From NCBI GenBank assembly GCA_051453625.1, contig JBOZIK010000001.1:290986802-291027610 (forward strand): a DNA stretch of 40,809 nt. Direction: 5' to 3'. Source of the stretch: Welwitschia mirabilis. Its lineage: Eukaryota; Gnetophyta; Gnetopsida; Welwitschiales. A model generated the notes under the pieces. That model made no database searches. It was not told where the DNA came from and saw only the letters and a list, made by a program, of their open reading frames with translations. This document shows, one piece after another, positions 21,371 to 33,330 of the stretch. The first letter of the stretch is position 1. Every line of letters begins with the position of its first letter. A program made the position numbers and the translations under genes.

Positions 21371-24300
21371 TCATAAAATAGTACCATGTAACCTTGACAC
21401 ATTTGACCCAATGATTATTTTTGACTCTTTTATCTCACTTTTTTTTTCTAGTTCATTCACACATATTAAAAAATTTTACTTTCATATACTCATATGCATT
21501 AGGTAATTGTCTATTTTCTGTCAAATTGCCTATTTATATAACTATTATCTTTATCTAATTTGTATGTCTTAGTGAAATATTGAATCTAGTTATAGTTTTT
21601 AAAGAAGATACTTTTTGGTTTGACTTATATTTGTGTTGTAATCCTCTCACATTACATATTGTTAGCAGAATAGTCATAAAGAAGTGGTCCACTTCTCTTG
21701 ATNNNNNNNNNNNNNNNNNNNNNNNNNNNNNNAAATGTATTTTGATGAAATTTATAGGTATTAAAGATATAAAGTATTTAGAAACTATCTTTTCTGATAC
21801 TATGTCATTACTAACATTTTGCAGGCTAATCCCTCAGTTACCAATGCAGTCTTTATTTTTAAGGTTGTGAACCCTTAAAATGATAGTCCTTTGTTGCACT
21901 TTTAGAAATAAAATATTTTTAAAACTAATCAACATGTAGAAACATTTACTGCAAACATACTCAACATAACATAGATTAAAGGTAATAGATGACATGTGTT
22001 TTAAAGGGGTTTAGAGCATGCAACTCCATTCTTGAAGTCTTGTAGGCCTTGTATTTGACTTACCTGGAACCAAAAAATTTATAGCAGTGCTTGTTTAAGC
22101 ATTTTCTTATTATAAGTAGGCCCCTTTCTAGGTTCTTCCTCTTGATCCTTCTAAATATCTCAAAGGAAGTCTTCTAATATTCTCTACTCTAACTGCCTCA
22201 ACATTATGGAGGACTTTTCATTTACTTCACTTTTTTTTTATAAGCATTTGAGAACTATTTAATGATCATCATGAATAATTAAATCCATTTTCCAGAACTT
22301 CTAGTTGGGTGATGAATTTTTTGAATAGGCCTTCAGATTAGAAGATGGAGAGTAAACAAAAGGTCTTTTTTAACTTAAAACTAGATGAAGAGAGGGTGTT
22401 TTTGATTCCAAGAGATACTGATAATTTAATACTAAGGTTTTTGGAAATTGAAGGCTCTGTTTCTATCTTTAAAGTATTGTTTGTCTTCATTAGCAAAGTT
22501 GTGCAATGATTGTGATCATTCTCTAAGATACTATGCCTTGGAACTCTTTGCATTTGTAGATGACTCACAATTTCCATCAAAGTAATTTCATGTCTTCTTT
22601 GAAGTCCCTCAACTCCTACTAGTGTTTCCCAATAACCTAAACTCTCTTCAAGGCAATTGGATGTTATAGGTTATCTCCAAAGCTACTAGTAATGCTTTAG
22701 TTTTGGCTACACTAGTTTTGGCTACAACAGTCATCCTTTTATTCATTATAACATTGACTTTATACTTTAGGCAAGTTGTGTAAGGATTATGATTCTTCTC
22801 TAAGACACTATGCCTTGGAACTCTTTTCCATTATAGATGACTCTCAATTTCCATTAAAGCAAGTTCATATCTTCTTTGGAGTCCCTTAACTCCTACTAAT
22901 GTTTCCCAATAACTTCAACTCTTTGCAAGGTAAGTTATCCTCTTTAATAAACGAAATGAAATTAAAATTTGATAGAGTTTAGATTCATTTTATCTCTGCC
23001 TAGAATAATTGCATATATATCTTGATGAGCCTGAATTTTTATGCAATTGGATGTTATAGGTATCTCTAAAGCTATTAGAAAACCTTGCTTTAGTTTTAGC
23101 TGCACTAGTTCTGACTGCAACAGTAATCCTTTTACTTACTAAACCATTAACTTTATACTTTAGGGTGCTTTTGGAGGTAGCACTATAATAGCATTGGTAT
23201 ATAAGGTTTAGACACCATCCATCTCCCCTTACCTAAGCTCAATCAATGTCAAGTTAACATCTCCTTCTAACCTCTGATCTTCATCAACATATTATTAATA
23301 TATAATGCCTACTTCAATTTTAAAGCTCACTACTTAAAACCTTCAGATGCTAATGCCTCTATATACCTGGTTTAATATTGTAACTATTGCTAATGCTCAA
23401 TTCACTCTTATTTACTCAACTCCCTAAATGCTTCCTTCCCTGACATGTTATAGTTCACGCCTGATAAAAAGGACACAAGAATTTGTAATTTTGATGATGG
23501 ATTATAAATATTTCTATTTATTCCATGTTCCAGAACTCTTAATAAATCATTTTTATGAGATAATGCAGGTATTTTAGAAGATGATCTTAGAGAAAATGCA
23601 TATGAAATTTTATTAGCTGTTGTAGATGCATCTGGATATGCACTTTTACTTTGCATAGAATACTGAGTTATAAATTATCCATAATAATTCACTTGAAGAT
23701 TGAAATTAATTGTCTTCAAGTTGAGTTCTTTGTTTTATAAATAGTGGGATTATATTACCATCAACTAAGAAAAGAAAAAGGCAAGAAGTCCAGAATGATA
23801 AAGAAACTAACTCATAGTAAGAGCGAGACACTAGAGTAAAAGCCTCAATGGGCACCAGGATTATCTGGTTTACTTGAGATAATGTGCTCATAGCTAGAGG
23901 TTAAGTTTGACTATTTATATTATCTTTAAATACTTTGTTATGTACTCATGAACAAGAATTAGCTTTGATATTAATTTACTACTAATATTTATAAATTTCT
24001 ATTTTCAAACTCCCATGTCTACAAGTTTTCCTAAAGCACTGTGTGTGACCCATGAGACTGATGTCTAAACTTGACTCCTAAATCTCTCTAGATTTGTTAG
24101 GTGTTATTCTTTGATTAACACTCTTTTAATTAAGCAAGATTTTCTAGAGTTTGAGTTTTGAAGTCCAACATCTGACTAGCCAAGTTGGATAATAATGCTT
24201 AGAATTGATTGATAGACTCAAAATGGCAACACATTCAATATTTATAAGATTAAAATTTTCATAACTAAGTGAAAATGTAGGAACAAAAATGAAAATATTA

Positions 24301-25797
24301 GTTAAATAATTTAGGAAAGAAGAAGAATTAGGTTTTCATATCTATGAAAAGGCTTTTGTTTCCTTGAGGAATTACTATAGATGAATGTGAACCATTATGT
24401 GATACTCATTTCTATTGCTAACAATGATTTACTATTACCACCATAAAATAATAAGAATTATAGCAACAAAGCAAGAGCATGAAATTTATTATCTTTAATT
24501 TTTCATTGTTAGGAGAAATACATAAAGAAAAGGTGTAAACATGGGGGACACAACACATATTAACATTTAAATATAAAATGGAATTCTAGCAGAAAGCATG
24601 CCCAGAAAAAGACATGTTTTATTGCTTTCTTAGTCAAATAATACTCCCTAGTTTTGGGAGGATGACAAATGGTATTGGAACCTGAACTGATCCTATATGG
24701 GGTAAAAGGGAGAAAAGACATAGATGCAGAATGCATGAGGTAAAAGCTCATGTTTGTTAAACACAGAAACAAAAAGGGATGTGTTACCAAGGTAAAGGTA
24801 AGGAATTCATATGGAATTATAGATAAACGAATGGAGAAACTTCTTAATATGGTCTCGTATGATCTCAGGGATGGTTATAAATGAATCATCCACCTTCATG
24901 AACATGGATAATAAATTTTGTTTTTTCATTTCGAAGAGCTCAAAAATACAAAGAGATTACAGAATTATCCGTGAGGTGTAATGCTGAGGACTGCCATCTT
25001 AGAGTTAATTTTCTGACTCAGTGGAGATAAGAAAATCTATAATTACGTATCATCTATTCATAGATAGTTTTCCTAGGACCAGAAGCACTTAAGCAAGTTT
25101 TAGCTACAACAGTCATCCTTTTACTCATTATACCATCTTTGTTCTTTTACTTCTGTAAGAAAAGATCCTCAAAAATTATTAAGATAGAAACCCTCCCCAT
25201 AATGGCTCTCACTAAGTCATTATAGGAGGTGCTGGAAAAAGGTTGAACCTTGTTGGATTTTTCTGTGTTCCTTATGTGCTATTTTGCCATTTGCTACTGC
25301 TTTTACAATAGTGAGGTAGGATGGTACCAAATGGTGGATGACTCCATAAGAATTGGGTTTACTAAGGGATCCCAAAGAAAGTAACATATAATATGACATA
25401 CATCAGCCTGTTTGAAATAAAGGGAATAGAATGTAACATGCCCATTATTAATTTGATGTTTTATTTACTACATAATATCAATAAAAAGGTTGAAGACTAT
25501 TTATTCACACTATTAAAATGTAATACTAAAGGTAAAAATTAACTATTAAAATGTAATACTAAATATGAATAAAGGAACCCAAAAACCTAGTATACAAGAA
25601 ACTCAAACGTTCTACCAAAGACAAGAAAAAAGGGAAGACCATTTAACAGAGAAATGAAATTAACAATAGAATAACATTAAATACATACATGTTACATGCT
25701 TCCTACATTTTCTAGGGTAAACCAATTTTGTATCCAAATTTAATGGAGAGTTGTTAAAAGCCTATATTCCCCAATAAAAATGCAATCCTTCTAGTTC
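21371..25797. other. Unrecognised interior of the CACTA region
   Basis: AT-rich with no family I can name. Short frames such as 22338-22580, 23408-23656 and 24560-24790 (all minus) show no known motif. An internal duplication lies at 22494-23164. A 30-base N run lies at 21703-21732. I see no TNP2 or TNPA transposase motif, but a decayed one cannot be excluded. Confidence 0.4.
22494..23164. repeat. Internal tandem duplication
   Basis: Two copies of a two-part block: 22494-22653 matches 22770-22930, and 22653-22770 matches 23042-23164. The second copy carries about 110 extra bases (22931-23041). A third fragment of the second part ('ttttagctacaacagtcatc') occurs at about 25096. Confidence 0.7.
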
Positions 25798-26099
25798 ATC
25801 AAAATAAACTAGAACATGTTTTAATATATCAATATAAAAGATATGTTGATTTCTACTTGTACACCAGAAATGCTTATTGAATTCTAGTAGTTACATCCNN
25901 NNNNNNNNNNNNNNNNNNNNNNNNNNNNNNNNNNNNNNNNNNNNNNNNNNNNNNNNNNNNNNNNNNNNNNNNNNNNNNNNNNNNNNNNNNNNNNNNNNAT
26001 CAAAATAAACCAGAACATGTTTTAATATATCAATATAAAAGAGATGTTGATTTCTACTTGTATACCAGAAACGCTTATTGAATTCTAGTAGTTACATCC
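25798..26099. other. Assembly gap (N 25899-25998) with duplicated 101-base flanks
   Basis: Bases 25798-25898 and 25999-26099 match over their full length with about four differences. Confidence 0.9.
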
Positions 26100-27864
26100 T
26101 ACCTCCAACCTTCAAAGTCCTTCACGTTTGCTTAAATGAGACATTCTAAAAATGTTAAATAATCCAACGTTGTCCGCTAGGGTTTGGAAGAATATGTTCA
26201 TCAAACAAATTGCTAATTCTTATTTTAGGAAATAACCCTATAATACGTTCCATTAAAAACATTCTAAAGTTGCTTTCTTACTTGTTATAGTTTGCAAGTN
26301 NNNNNNNNNNNNNNNNNNNNNNNNNNNNNNNNNNNNNNNNNNNNNNNNNNNNNNNNNNNNNNNNNNNNNNNNNNNNNNNNNNNNNNNNNNNNNNNNNNNA
26401 CGTTGTGTCAAAAACATTCTAAAGTTGCTTTCTTACTTGTTAAAGTTTGCAAGTCAGGTAGGTATTGAGCTTTTATTAAAGCCTTTCTTTGAGCTAAGTA
26501 GGATATGCCCTGATGTTTATAAGCAATGAGGCAAAATACCTTTATGCTTTCTGACATAATATTATTTTGAAAGGTTTTCATAACCATGTGCTTTAGTCAC
26601 GCCTGGTATTTTCTATAAAGTATCTATGAGGCTCATACCTATGTGATTTTCAAATGTAGAAGAATCACCAATTGTTGCACTTATTGAAAAATGTTCTAAA
26701 AGAGATTATTAGGCAAATTGGATTTCCAAACATACTAGCCATTAACTATCTTTATTGAGATTGGTTATGCTTTATTTTTCCTATTGCATCAGAACATTCT
26801 TNNNNNNNNNNNNNNNNNNNNNNNNNNNNNNNNNNNNNNNNNNNNNNNNNNNNNNNNNNNNNNNNNNNNNNNNNNNNNNNNNNNNNNNNNNNNNNNNNNN
26901 NACATACTAGCCATTAACTATCTTTATTGAGCTTGGTTATGCTTTATTTTTCCTGTTGCATTAGAACATTCTTGCCATTTAATTTAAAGCGTCAAGATTT
27001 TCATCTATCTATTATTCTCTTCTCTTGAGAATGTTGCCCTTTGATAAACTAGAAAAAAAGAGACATGAATGCATTATTATATGAAATGTTACTTACTCTT
27101 TCTCAACGTCTCAAACCTACACTCAATATAAGAAAGATAAATAAATAATACATCTAAGAAGAAAGGAAATAAAGGTAGAAACAAGAAAGCATGAAAGAAA
27201 CAATGTCCACTCTCAGACAAAACCCATGAGAGTCCCACCTAGATGCTCGATCCTCCATTTAAGAAAGGTCTCTGTACATATTCTGACGAATATGATCTCT
27301 TGCAGTTCCCTTGTGTGGCAATTATCTCACTTGGTAATACATTTGAGTTGGGAAACCTTAACAGAAATGCTCTGCATGTTAGCATTTCTGAAGAGTAACT
27401 AACAAACCCCTACAAAAAAATTAAATGTTAATGATCTACATAAGAACGCTTCAGCCTCATCTTGAAGTACCTAGCATTAGTTCGTTAGAGATTGACCAAT
27501 CTTACGCTGTGAGGAAATGGGAGAGCAATGTTGAAGAACAACGTTGAGTTGAAGCTTTAGAAAAAGAAAGGACATTTGTGCAAGGGANNNNNNNNNNNNN
27601 NNNNNNNNNNNNNNNNNNNNNNNNNNNNNNNNNNNNNNNNNNNNNNNNNNNNNNNNNNNNNNNNNNNNNNNNNNNNNNNNNNNNNNNGAGTTGAAGCTTT
27701 AGAAAAAGAAAGGACATTTGGGCGAGGGAAGAGGCCCTGCTTTACACTGTGTTTTCATGCCATTAGCCACGCTATGTTTCCAAAATAAATGTGCGAGGGT
27801 TTTTTTAGCTTTTAGTAATGCACGACTATTTTAATTTTAATTATATGTAGCTTTTAAGTCATTT
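26100..27864. other. Unrecognised CACTA interior with three more gaps bearing duplicated flanks
   Basis: No gene recognised. The gaps are N 26300-26399 (flanks 26245-26299 and 26400-26454), N 26802-26901 (flanks 26730-26801 and 26902-26973) and N 27588-27687 (flanks 27546-27587 and 27688-27729). In each case the two flanks are near-identical. Confidence 0.6.
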
Positions 27865-28125
27865 GTTTGGTTAAGTGCCTTTAAAGATCATAGTTTTTGA
27901 GGTGTTTGTTTGATTAAGTGCCTTAAAAGAACATCCACATTTAAGCCTTTGATTTATAAACACCTTAAAAAACATTTGGTAAGGGCTTTTAAGGAGTTTA
28001 TTTTAAAAATGCCTTAAAAAGATTAAACAATTTTTTATTAATAGCTTTTAAGGCATTTATTTTTAAAAAAATACCTTAAAGCACCTTTAATCAAGGCATT
28101 TATTTTAATAATGCCTTAAAAACCT
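27865..28125. repeat. Right subterminal repeats of the CACTA element
   Basis: Direct and inverted short repeats of the same type as the left end (TGCCTTAAAA, TTTTAAGGCATTTA), ending at the terminal repeat. Confidence 0.8.
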
Positions 28126-28140
28126 CTATTTCTTGTAGTG

Positions 28141-30330
28141 CCATGTGTTAAATCTAGATAGACACATTAAGTATATCTTATTGAAAAACAAATCCAAAGG
28201 GATCCCTTTTAAGAGATATAGTGATGGATTAAGCTTCATCAGATGAAGAAAAAGCTTCTTTTTTCAACTGAGTAATTACCATTTTGCTAAATTATCTCAT
28301 GGAAATTTATTTTCTATAACAAGTTTTTTAATCATACCATTATTGGCCATGTTAACCCTAAATTATAGATAATAAATTAGAAATATGATTAATTTATAAT
28401 GAAAAAAATATTAGTAAAAATAAAATTTGAGTCTTGGAAAAGGATGGCAACAAAATTTTAAAGTTTGAGAAGTGATAAAAAATTGATGTACAGAACACGA
28501 TGCTAGTAGGATGCCCATTAATATTGCTAAACTGAATGTGATTATTATGAGAAAGATAAAACCTATTCAAATGCTTAAGCATCAAATTATTTATTTTTTG
28601 CCTATTGAATCAAGTTTAAATAGGAAATCTAATCATCCCAACAAGATGCAAAGATTTATATGAATGGAAGTGAATAAGGAGATAATTTTATAAAACTTAC
28701 ACTAAAACACTAAAGAAAAAGGAACACTTTTCTCTTTTGTCTAGAGGTGAGGTGACCACATTGAACTTACTCATAAAGCACCAAATAGAATCTGGTAAAT
28801 CTCGTAAATCCCTTCAAAGAATCTCTCTTTCTTTTGTATTATTAGGATCATAGATAGAAATAATAAAAAAACTGAAATTCTACTAATGAAGCTGGAGCCA
28901 CATTGCTATATTATCACTAATAATATCATGGTTCACAACTATTGAAATCTAAGAAGGATGCACTAGTAAGATAGAAACACCATGCCCTTGGGGGAAGAGG
29001 TAGATAAGAACATAAATCTAGGAGCAGTACAATTCTAAGAAAAATTAGATCATTGCCATAAATTTTAAATTCCTATAAACTAATAATATCAAAGGAAGAG
29101 GAAAAACTAACAAGATCCTTTTTGATATGAAATTTATGTAAGGATTTAAATAACCTTCTAACATTCTAAAAGAATAAATTTATAAAGTAGAAAAAGAAAG
29201 ATTAGAAGCATCTCCCACATGAACCTACTGTTTTCTTCACCATTATTACTTAAATATATAATCATAGTGGTGTCACCTCTCTCATGTATAGGATCTTTAA
29301 AGAGATAAGAAAACTTGTTCTTTAAATGAAGCACAACAACACCTTTACTAACTCAGCTTCTCAAACATGATAATCCTCCCCCAAAATTATAAGAGTGGAA
29401 GAATTGATTCATGGAAGATTTAGTATAAGAATTAGCAATATTGTATTATTTTCTCTTAGGAAGTGCTTTTTCTTAGAGATGTGCTAACCATTAGGAGGAT
29501 CTTTCCTAGGAACTTTAAGATCTTTATTTATGTTGACATTTGTAGTATAATGAAGAAAGTCACCTTCTGTATATTTGGGAGGGTCAATTGATGGAGGATT
29601 CTTGTGTTGCACCTTAAGATGTAGGTAATGTTGAATAAGTTATTTTGAAGTATAACTACCTAGTAAACAAAGGTAAACAACTAGTTGAAAAATGAATCCA
29701 TTACTATATCGATCATTTAAACATTTAGCAATAAAGCCATAAATGATAAGTTAACAATAATGCATGCACATTTTTCTAGTTTACCATCACTTGATGATTC
29801 TCACTCTTCTATAATGAAAATACTCAAATATTTGCATAAATATAAATTAAGAGGCCAAAGAGAGATCTTCATATTTGGGAAATCAACCCAAATTAGCACC
29901 TTCATAAAAGCATGCTTATGAAATTGAAAACTCTTGACATATGATTTAAGAAAAAGAAGAGTTAGATCTACATACCAAGGTTATCTTTAATAACTTTATT
30001 GATATCAAATTCTTTCTTAAAATTTTGGGTCGGGACAAGTGGAGGATGGGTTTGAACATTTAGAAAGGCTAAATACGAAAGGGACATGAGAAGCTTTGAG
30101 CTTTCAAAATTTGTTAATCCATGCCCAAAGATCTTTTGGTGATGGTTAAGGACAAATAAAAACAACCATAGCATGTAAGGCTACAAAATACCTACAAAAC
30201 ATGTCATATTTATCTACAATATTGTTTCATAAATAATAGGAAAAAGCGGAAGGATCTAGACCATGGTCCATCACCACACAAAAACCCTCAAAACTCTCCT
30301 TTACCAAATCTTGCAACTTAAAGGCAATGA
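28141..30330 (-). mobile_element. Minus-strand LINE, 5' half (endonuclease and ORF1 side), unit 1
   Basis: Continues the LINE interrupted at 18157. On the minus strand, KFNVVTSPLDKREKC at about 28740-28783 matches the GDFN block of LINE endonucleases, with the catalytic Asp replaced by Lys. At 28394-28585, LKHLNRFYLSHNN and a C-terminal IFYHFSNF segment match the end of the domain (usual SDHFP). Upstream, frames at 29968-30174 and neighbouring stretches (WVDFPNMKISLWPL) resemble plant LINE ORF1. All frames are broken. The 5' limit is uncertain. Confidence 0.7.
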
Positions 30331-30514
30331 ATCCCCAAAACTCTTATCAAATTCAAGCACATCCAAATGAACTATGTTCTTTTAACAATGTATTGTTTTG
30401 TTACTATTCAAGTCCTAATAGAGTACATAAATTTATTAAGTTAATAATTATAGTGCAATTTAATTTATGTTATAGTGATAATTTACATTTGTCAATTTGT
30501 AAGAAATATTTATC

Positions 30515-30650
30515 TGCTTAGCACACTACGAGGCCCTAGGCATAATTAAAACATTTGTCTAGGCAGTCATGTTGGTTCTACTTCCTAGGAGAGGTATAAT
30601 GACTACAAACTTCAAGTTCAATGTTCCCCCATTTAGATTATGGAATCATA
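30515..30650 (+). mobile_element. SINE body without a tRNA-like head
   Basis: GCACACTACGAGGCCCTAGG, then TCTAGGCAGTCAT, TACTTCCTAGGAGAGGTATA and TGACTACAAACTTCAAG form the body shared by the SINEs at 31070-31190, 31571-31680 (reverse) and 15125-15230 (reverse). No box A or B precedes it. Confidence 0.55.
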
Positions 30651-30993
30651 AGTCAAAATTAATGAAACAAGTTTTTAAAAAATCAATAAAGAAAATTATT
30701 TAATTAGAAATAGATTTTTCAATCATATTAGTTAACTATTATATTTACCACTTTGTAAAATGTTTTACAAGATTTGTACTCTCTATTTGGTTATGTTTAC
30801 ATATTATATTTTGAAAAATTTTGAATAATTTTTATAATACTAAATGTAGGTTTTGTCAGTTGTTTCATGTTTTGCATCTTATTAGGAATGTAGGAAATTC
30901 ATCATATTTGTATGATACAATAGTTTGGCAACTTTATTTTCCTATCTATGTTAAAAGTTCTATAGTTAAATCTAAAGAAATATTTAAGCTAAC

Positions 30994-31190
30994 AGGGATA
31001 TAGTTTAATTGATGGGACACTTATAATCTTGAAGTCATTGATTCATGAGGTTGTGGATTTGAACCTTTACTACATTGCTTGACATACTATGAGGCCCTAA
31101 ATGCAATTAAATCATTCATTTGAGTAATTGTTGTAGATGTACTTCCAAGGGGAATAACGATCACTAGAGGTTTTAAGCTTAACATCTATG
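30994..31190 (+). mobile_element. tRNA-derived SINE (head type 2)
   Basis: The head GGGATATAGTTTAATTGATG has a box A-like segment, and GGTTGTGGATTTGAACC about 35 bases on is box B-like with the T-arm shape of a tRNA. The shared body follows (CATACTATGAGGCCCTAAAT ... TACTTCCAAGGGGAATAACG). The unit 2 copy at 37782-37980 has a closer box A (TAGTTTAATTGG). Confidence 0.65.
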
Positions 31191-31570
31191 TGTATCAAAG
31201 CATTGTCAAAGTTATAAAGAATATGTAAACATCATCATAAATCAAAATAGTTATGACTACAAACTTGTTTGTGAGGTATTAATGAACTATTATAGCAAAT
31301 ATAATAATCAACTTCATTAAAAAACATATGTTAAATAACATAAGACTAAAATGAACATAAAGTATATTATAAATATTACAAGTGGAGCAATTTTTCAAAA
31401 TAAGGAGCTAAGGAAAGGGAAATTTTTAAACATCAATGTTTAGGTTGTTAAGGTTTGGATAGATGAGACATTTTAGCAAGCTTTTAAATGTCTTGTACTA
31501 TTTGTTATGTAGTTAATATTCCCCACATTTTTTTTTTTTAAAAGAGAATAAGAGGAGGGAAGAATGTGAC

Positions 31571-31755
31571 GCCTAAAACATTTAGTAACCATACTTTCTG
31601 AAAAACTATAACCAATACATATTCCCAAAAGAATAATTGCATGATGCTTAGGGCCTCATAATGTGTGAAGCAAAACATCCAAAGACTTAAGCCCATGAAC
31701 TCTTAAATAGAGGATATGTCCCACCCTTTCGAATACCAATGTATTAACTATCCAT
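31571..31755 (-). mobile_element. tRNA-derived SINE (head type 3), minus strand
   Basis: Minus strand from 31752: GGATAGTTAATACATTGG (box A-like), then GAGTTCATGGGCTTAAGTC (box B-like), then the shared body (CACATTATGAGGCCCTAAGC). The counterpart in unit 2 is at about 38350-38523. Confidence 0.6.
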
Positions 31756-31879
31756 CACTTTTGATTTTAGAACACGTCTGCTATAGTTTAACTATAAAAA
31801 AAAAGTACATTTCATTCTTAATTATAATGGGTTGCATAGAACCAAGGAGAATGAGATACTTGTTAAAAACATGATCTTT

Positions 31880-32936
31880 TATAGGTAACAAATATGGTTA
31901 GAATACTTCGATAAGTTTTTCCTTAGAAAAAGAAAAAGCTAGAACCTTTAGATTGTAATAAAATTAGTTAGGGCCACTTAAGAATGTTGTTTCTTAATAG
32001 CCTTGCAACTTTTATTTGATTGCTATATTAAGTCTAACTAAATAGGCTACATCAAATTACTAATCTTAAGAATTTAGGTAATATTGTTAAAAATTATTTA
32101 TTTTTCTTTTAAAATAATTGTTATTTAAGTTTTTCTTCCCTTTTAATGAGGAATGCAAGTTTTCTCTAGGTGAAGGTGCTTGCCTTAAAAGTTAGTTGAA
32201 TAACATTAATTAATGGAAAAAAATTTCTACAAAATTTTATTAATGACTTTGTAAATCTATTTTCTTGGTTTGAATTTAAAGATATTATTTCACTTAAGAA
32301 TTCTTTGGCTTCTTCCACGTATGTAATTGTTTGTCATTAAAATAAGAACTTTATTAATCTTTCATTACTTTTGATGAGATTAAAGAAGCTTATTTATCTG
32401 TGTCCCAAAATAAACTTACAATAGATGGTCTTTTATTAAAATTTCATAAATATATATGATAGATTTAAAATCTTTACATAAATAACTTGAAATATATTAT
32501 TATTTTTTCTTTTTTTTAAAGATTTTTTTAAAAATCAAACCCACGACCACAAAGACAAAAGACTACTCTTCTACAATGTCTCTTCAAAAGAGTTTCTCAA
32601 TTTTTTAAAAAACTAGGGTTTCATTTTCCATGCTATGCAGTGAATATATATAATTTTTTCTTTTCTTTTTATTTATTTATTTATTTTGTTCTCCCCAGTG
32701 TAAGGTGGCAATTTATCCACAAAAGATAAACTAATTGATTTCATCAACTCAAATTCACAGTGAATCGCCTGCACTGCCAGCACGCGTACATGAAGATTTG
32801 TGGAGAAAACTCAGTCCACAATAAAAAATCACAGCATTTTGAGTTATTAAGAGATCTGCAAGTATTCGAAAAAACACAACATAAACACAATCGAATCTAA
32901 CGAGAAGCAAAGTCTATTTACGAACTGACCAAAGCG
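31880..32936 (-). other. 3' flank of peroxidase pseudogene 2
   Basis: Aligned to 11310-12264 and 38690-39679. It contains an extra stretch at about 32520-32605 not found in unit 3, with a weak box B-like segment on the minus strand (GTCGTGGGTTTGATTTT). No gene. Confidence 0.5.
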
Positions 32937-33326
32937 CAGTGCTTTCTGATCTGACCTTCCGAACCAGTCAATACTCCGACTTCGAAAACTCTCAAAATAA
33001 CGTCCTTGGGCTCTTCTGTATCTCTATCACATAAGATTTGGCGGTGAAGTCAGTAAGAAGGGCTGCATCGGACTGAAAATGGCTCTGCGCTTCAAAACCA
33101 GACTGTAATAGCTGCTGTCGAAAGTCAGAAAACTGCCTGGATCCATCTCCGCTATCGTAGTGTTACCGGCTGGAGTCTTGCATTTGAACTTCTTGAGATT
33201 GGCAGTGTATCTGGGGTCGAGACTTGGGTCGGAATCGCTGACATTGTTGCCTTTGCCAGTGAAGTTGTAGAGTCTGTTTTTTATGAACTGACAATGTGTG
33301 ATCCCGACATTGTGCCCTCCGGATAA
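32937..33326 (-). pseudogene. Class III peroxidase, copy 2: truncated, frameshifted pseudogene
   Basis: Only the C-terminal two thirds of exon 3 remains, from the LSGGH proximal-His motif (here LSGGHNVG) to a TAA at 32937-32939. Exons 1, 2 and the start of exon 3 are gone; the sequence jumps into LINE DNA at 33322-33340. Relative to copies 1 and 3 there is a 22-base deletion at 32979/32980, between two CGA triplets, and a one-base loss in an A run near 33076. Both shift the frame. Nucleotide similarity to copies 1 and 3 is otherwise strong, including the 3' flank. It cannot encode a peroxidase. Confidence 0.92.
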
Positions 33327-33330
33327 GTAG

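Larger units (their letters stand above)
18158..28140. mobile_element. CACTA (En/Spm-type) DNA transposon inserted in the unit 1 LINE
   Basis: The right end at 28121-28140 reads, on the minus strand, CACTACAAGAAATAGAGG, the standard CACTA terminal inverted repeat. LINE sequence continues immediately at 28141. In unit 2 the LINE is uninterrupted at the matching point (34934/34935), which gives the empty site. The left terminus lies in the N gap 18158-18257. Subterminal repeats flank both ends (18314-18655 and 27865-28125). The 3-base target duplication is predicted to be CCA. No transposase (TNP2-like) frame was recognised inside, so this is probably a non-autonomous or decayed copy containing nested insertions. 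Confidence 0.85.
11270..31850. repeat. Unit 1 of a tandem segmental array (peroxidase + SINEs + LINE, with CACTA insert)
   Basis: The left edge shows homology to about 31850 and 38660 (shared 'aacaaatatgg' followed by matching sequence up to the peroxidase 3' end). The order is 3' flank, peroxidase 1, upstream region, minus-strand LINE 3' half, CACTA transposon, LINE 5' half, SINE group. Without the roughly 10 kb CACTA the unit is about 10.6 kb. Unit 2 is about 3.8 kb shorter, which is the size of the deletion inferred there. Edges are placed by eye. Confidence 0.8.

Noticed and set aside
30994-31068. Functional tRNA gene
   Set aside because: Box A and B are recognisable, but acceptor and anticodon stems do not pair well and a SINE body follows; it is a SINE head.
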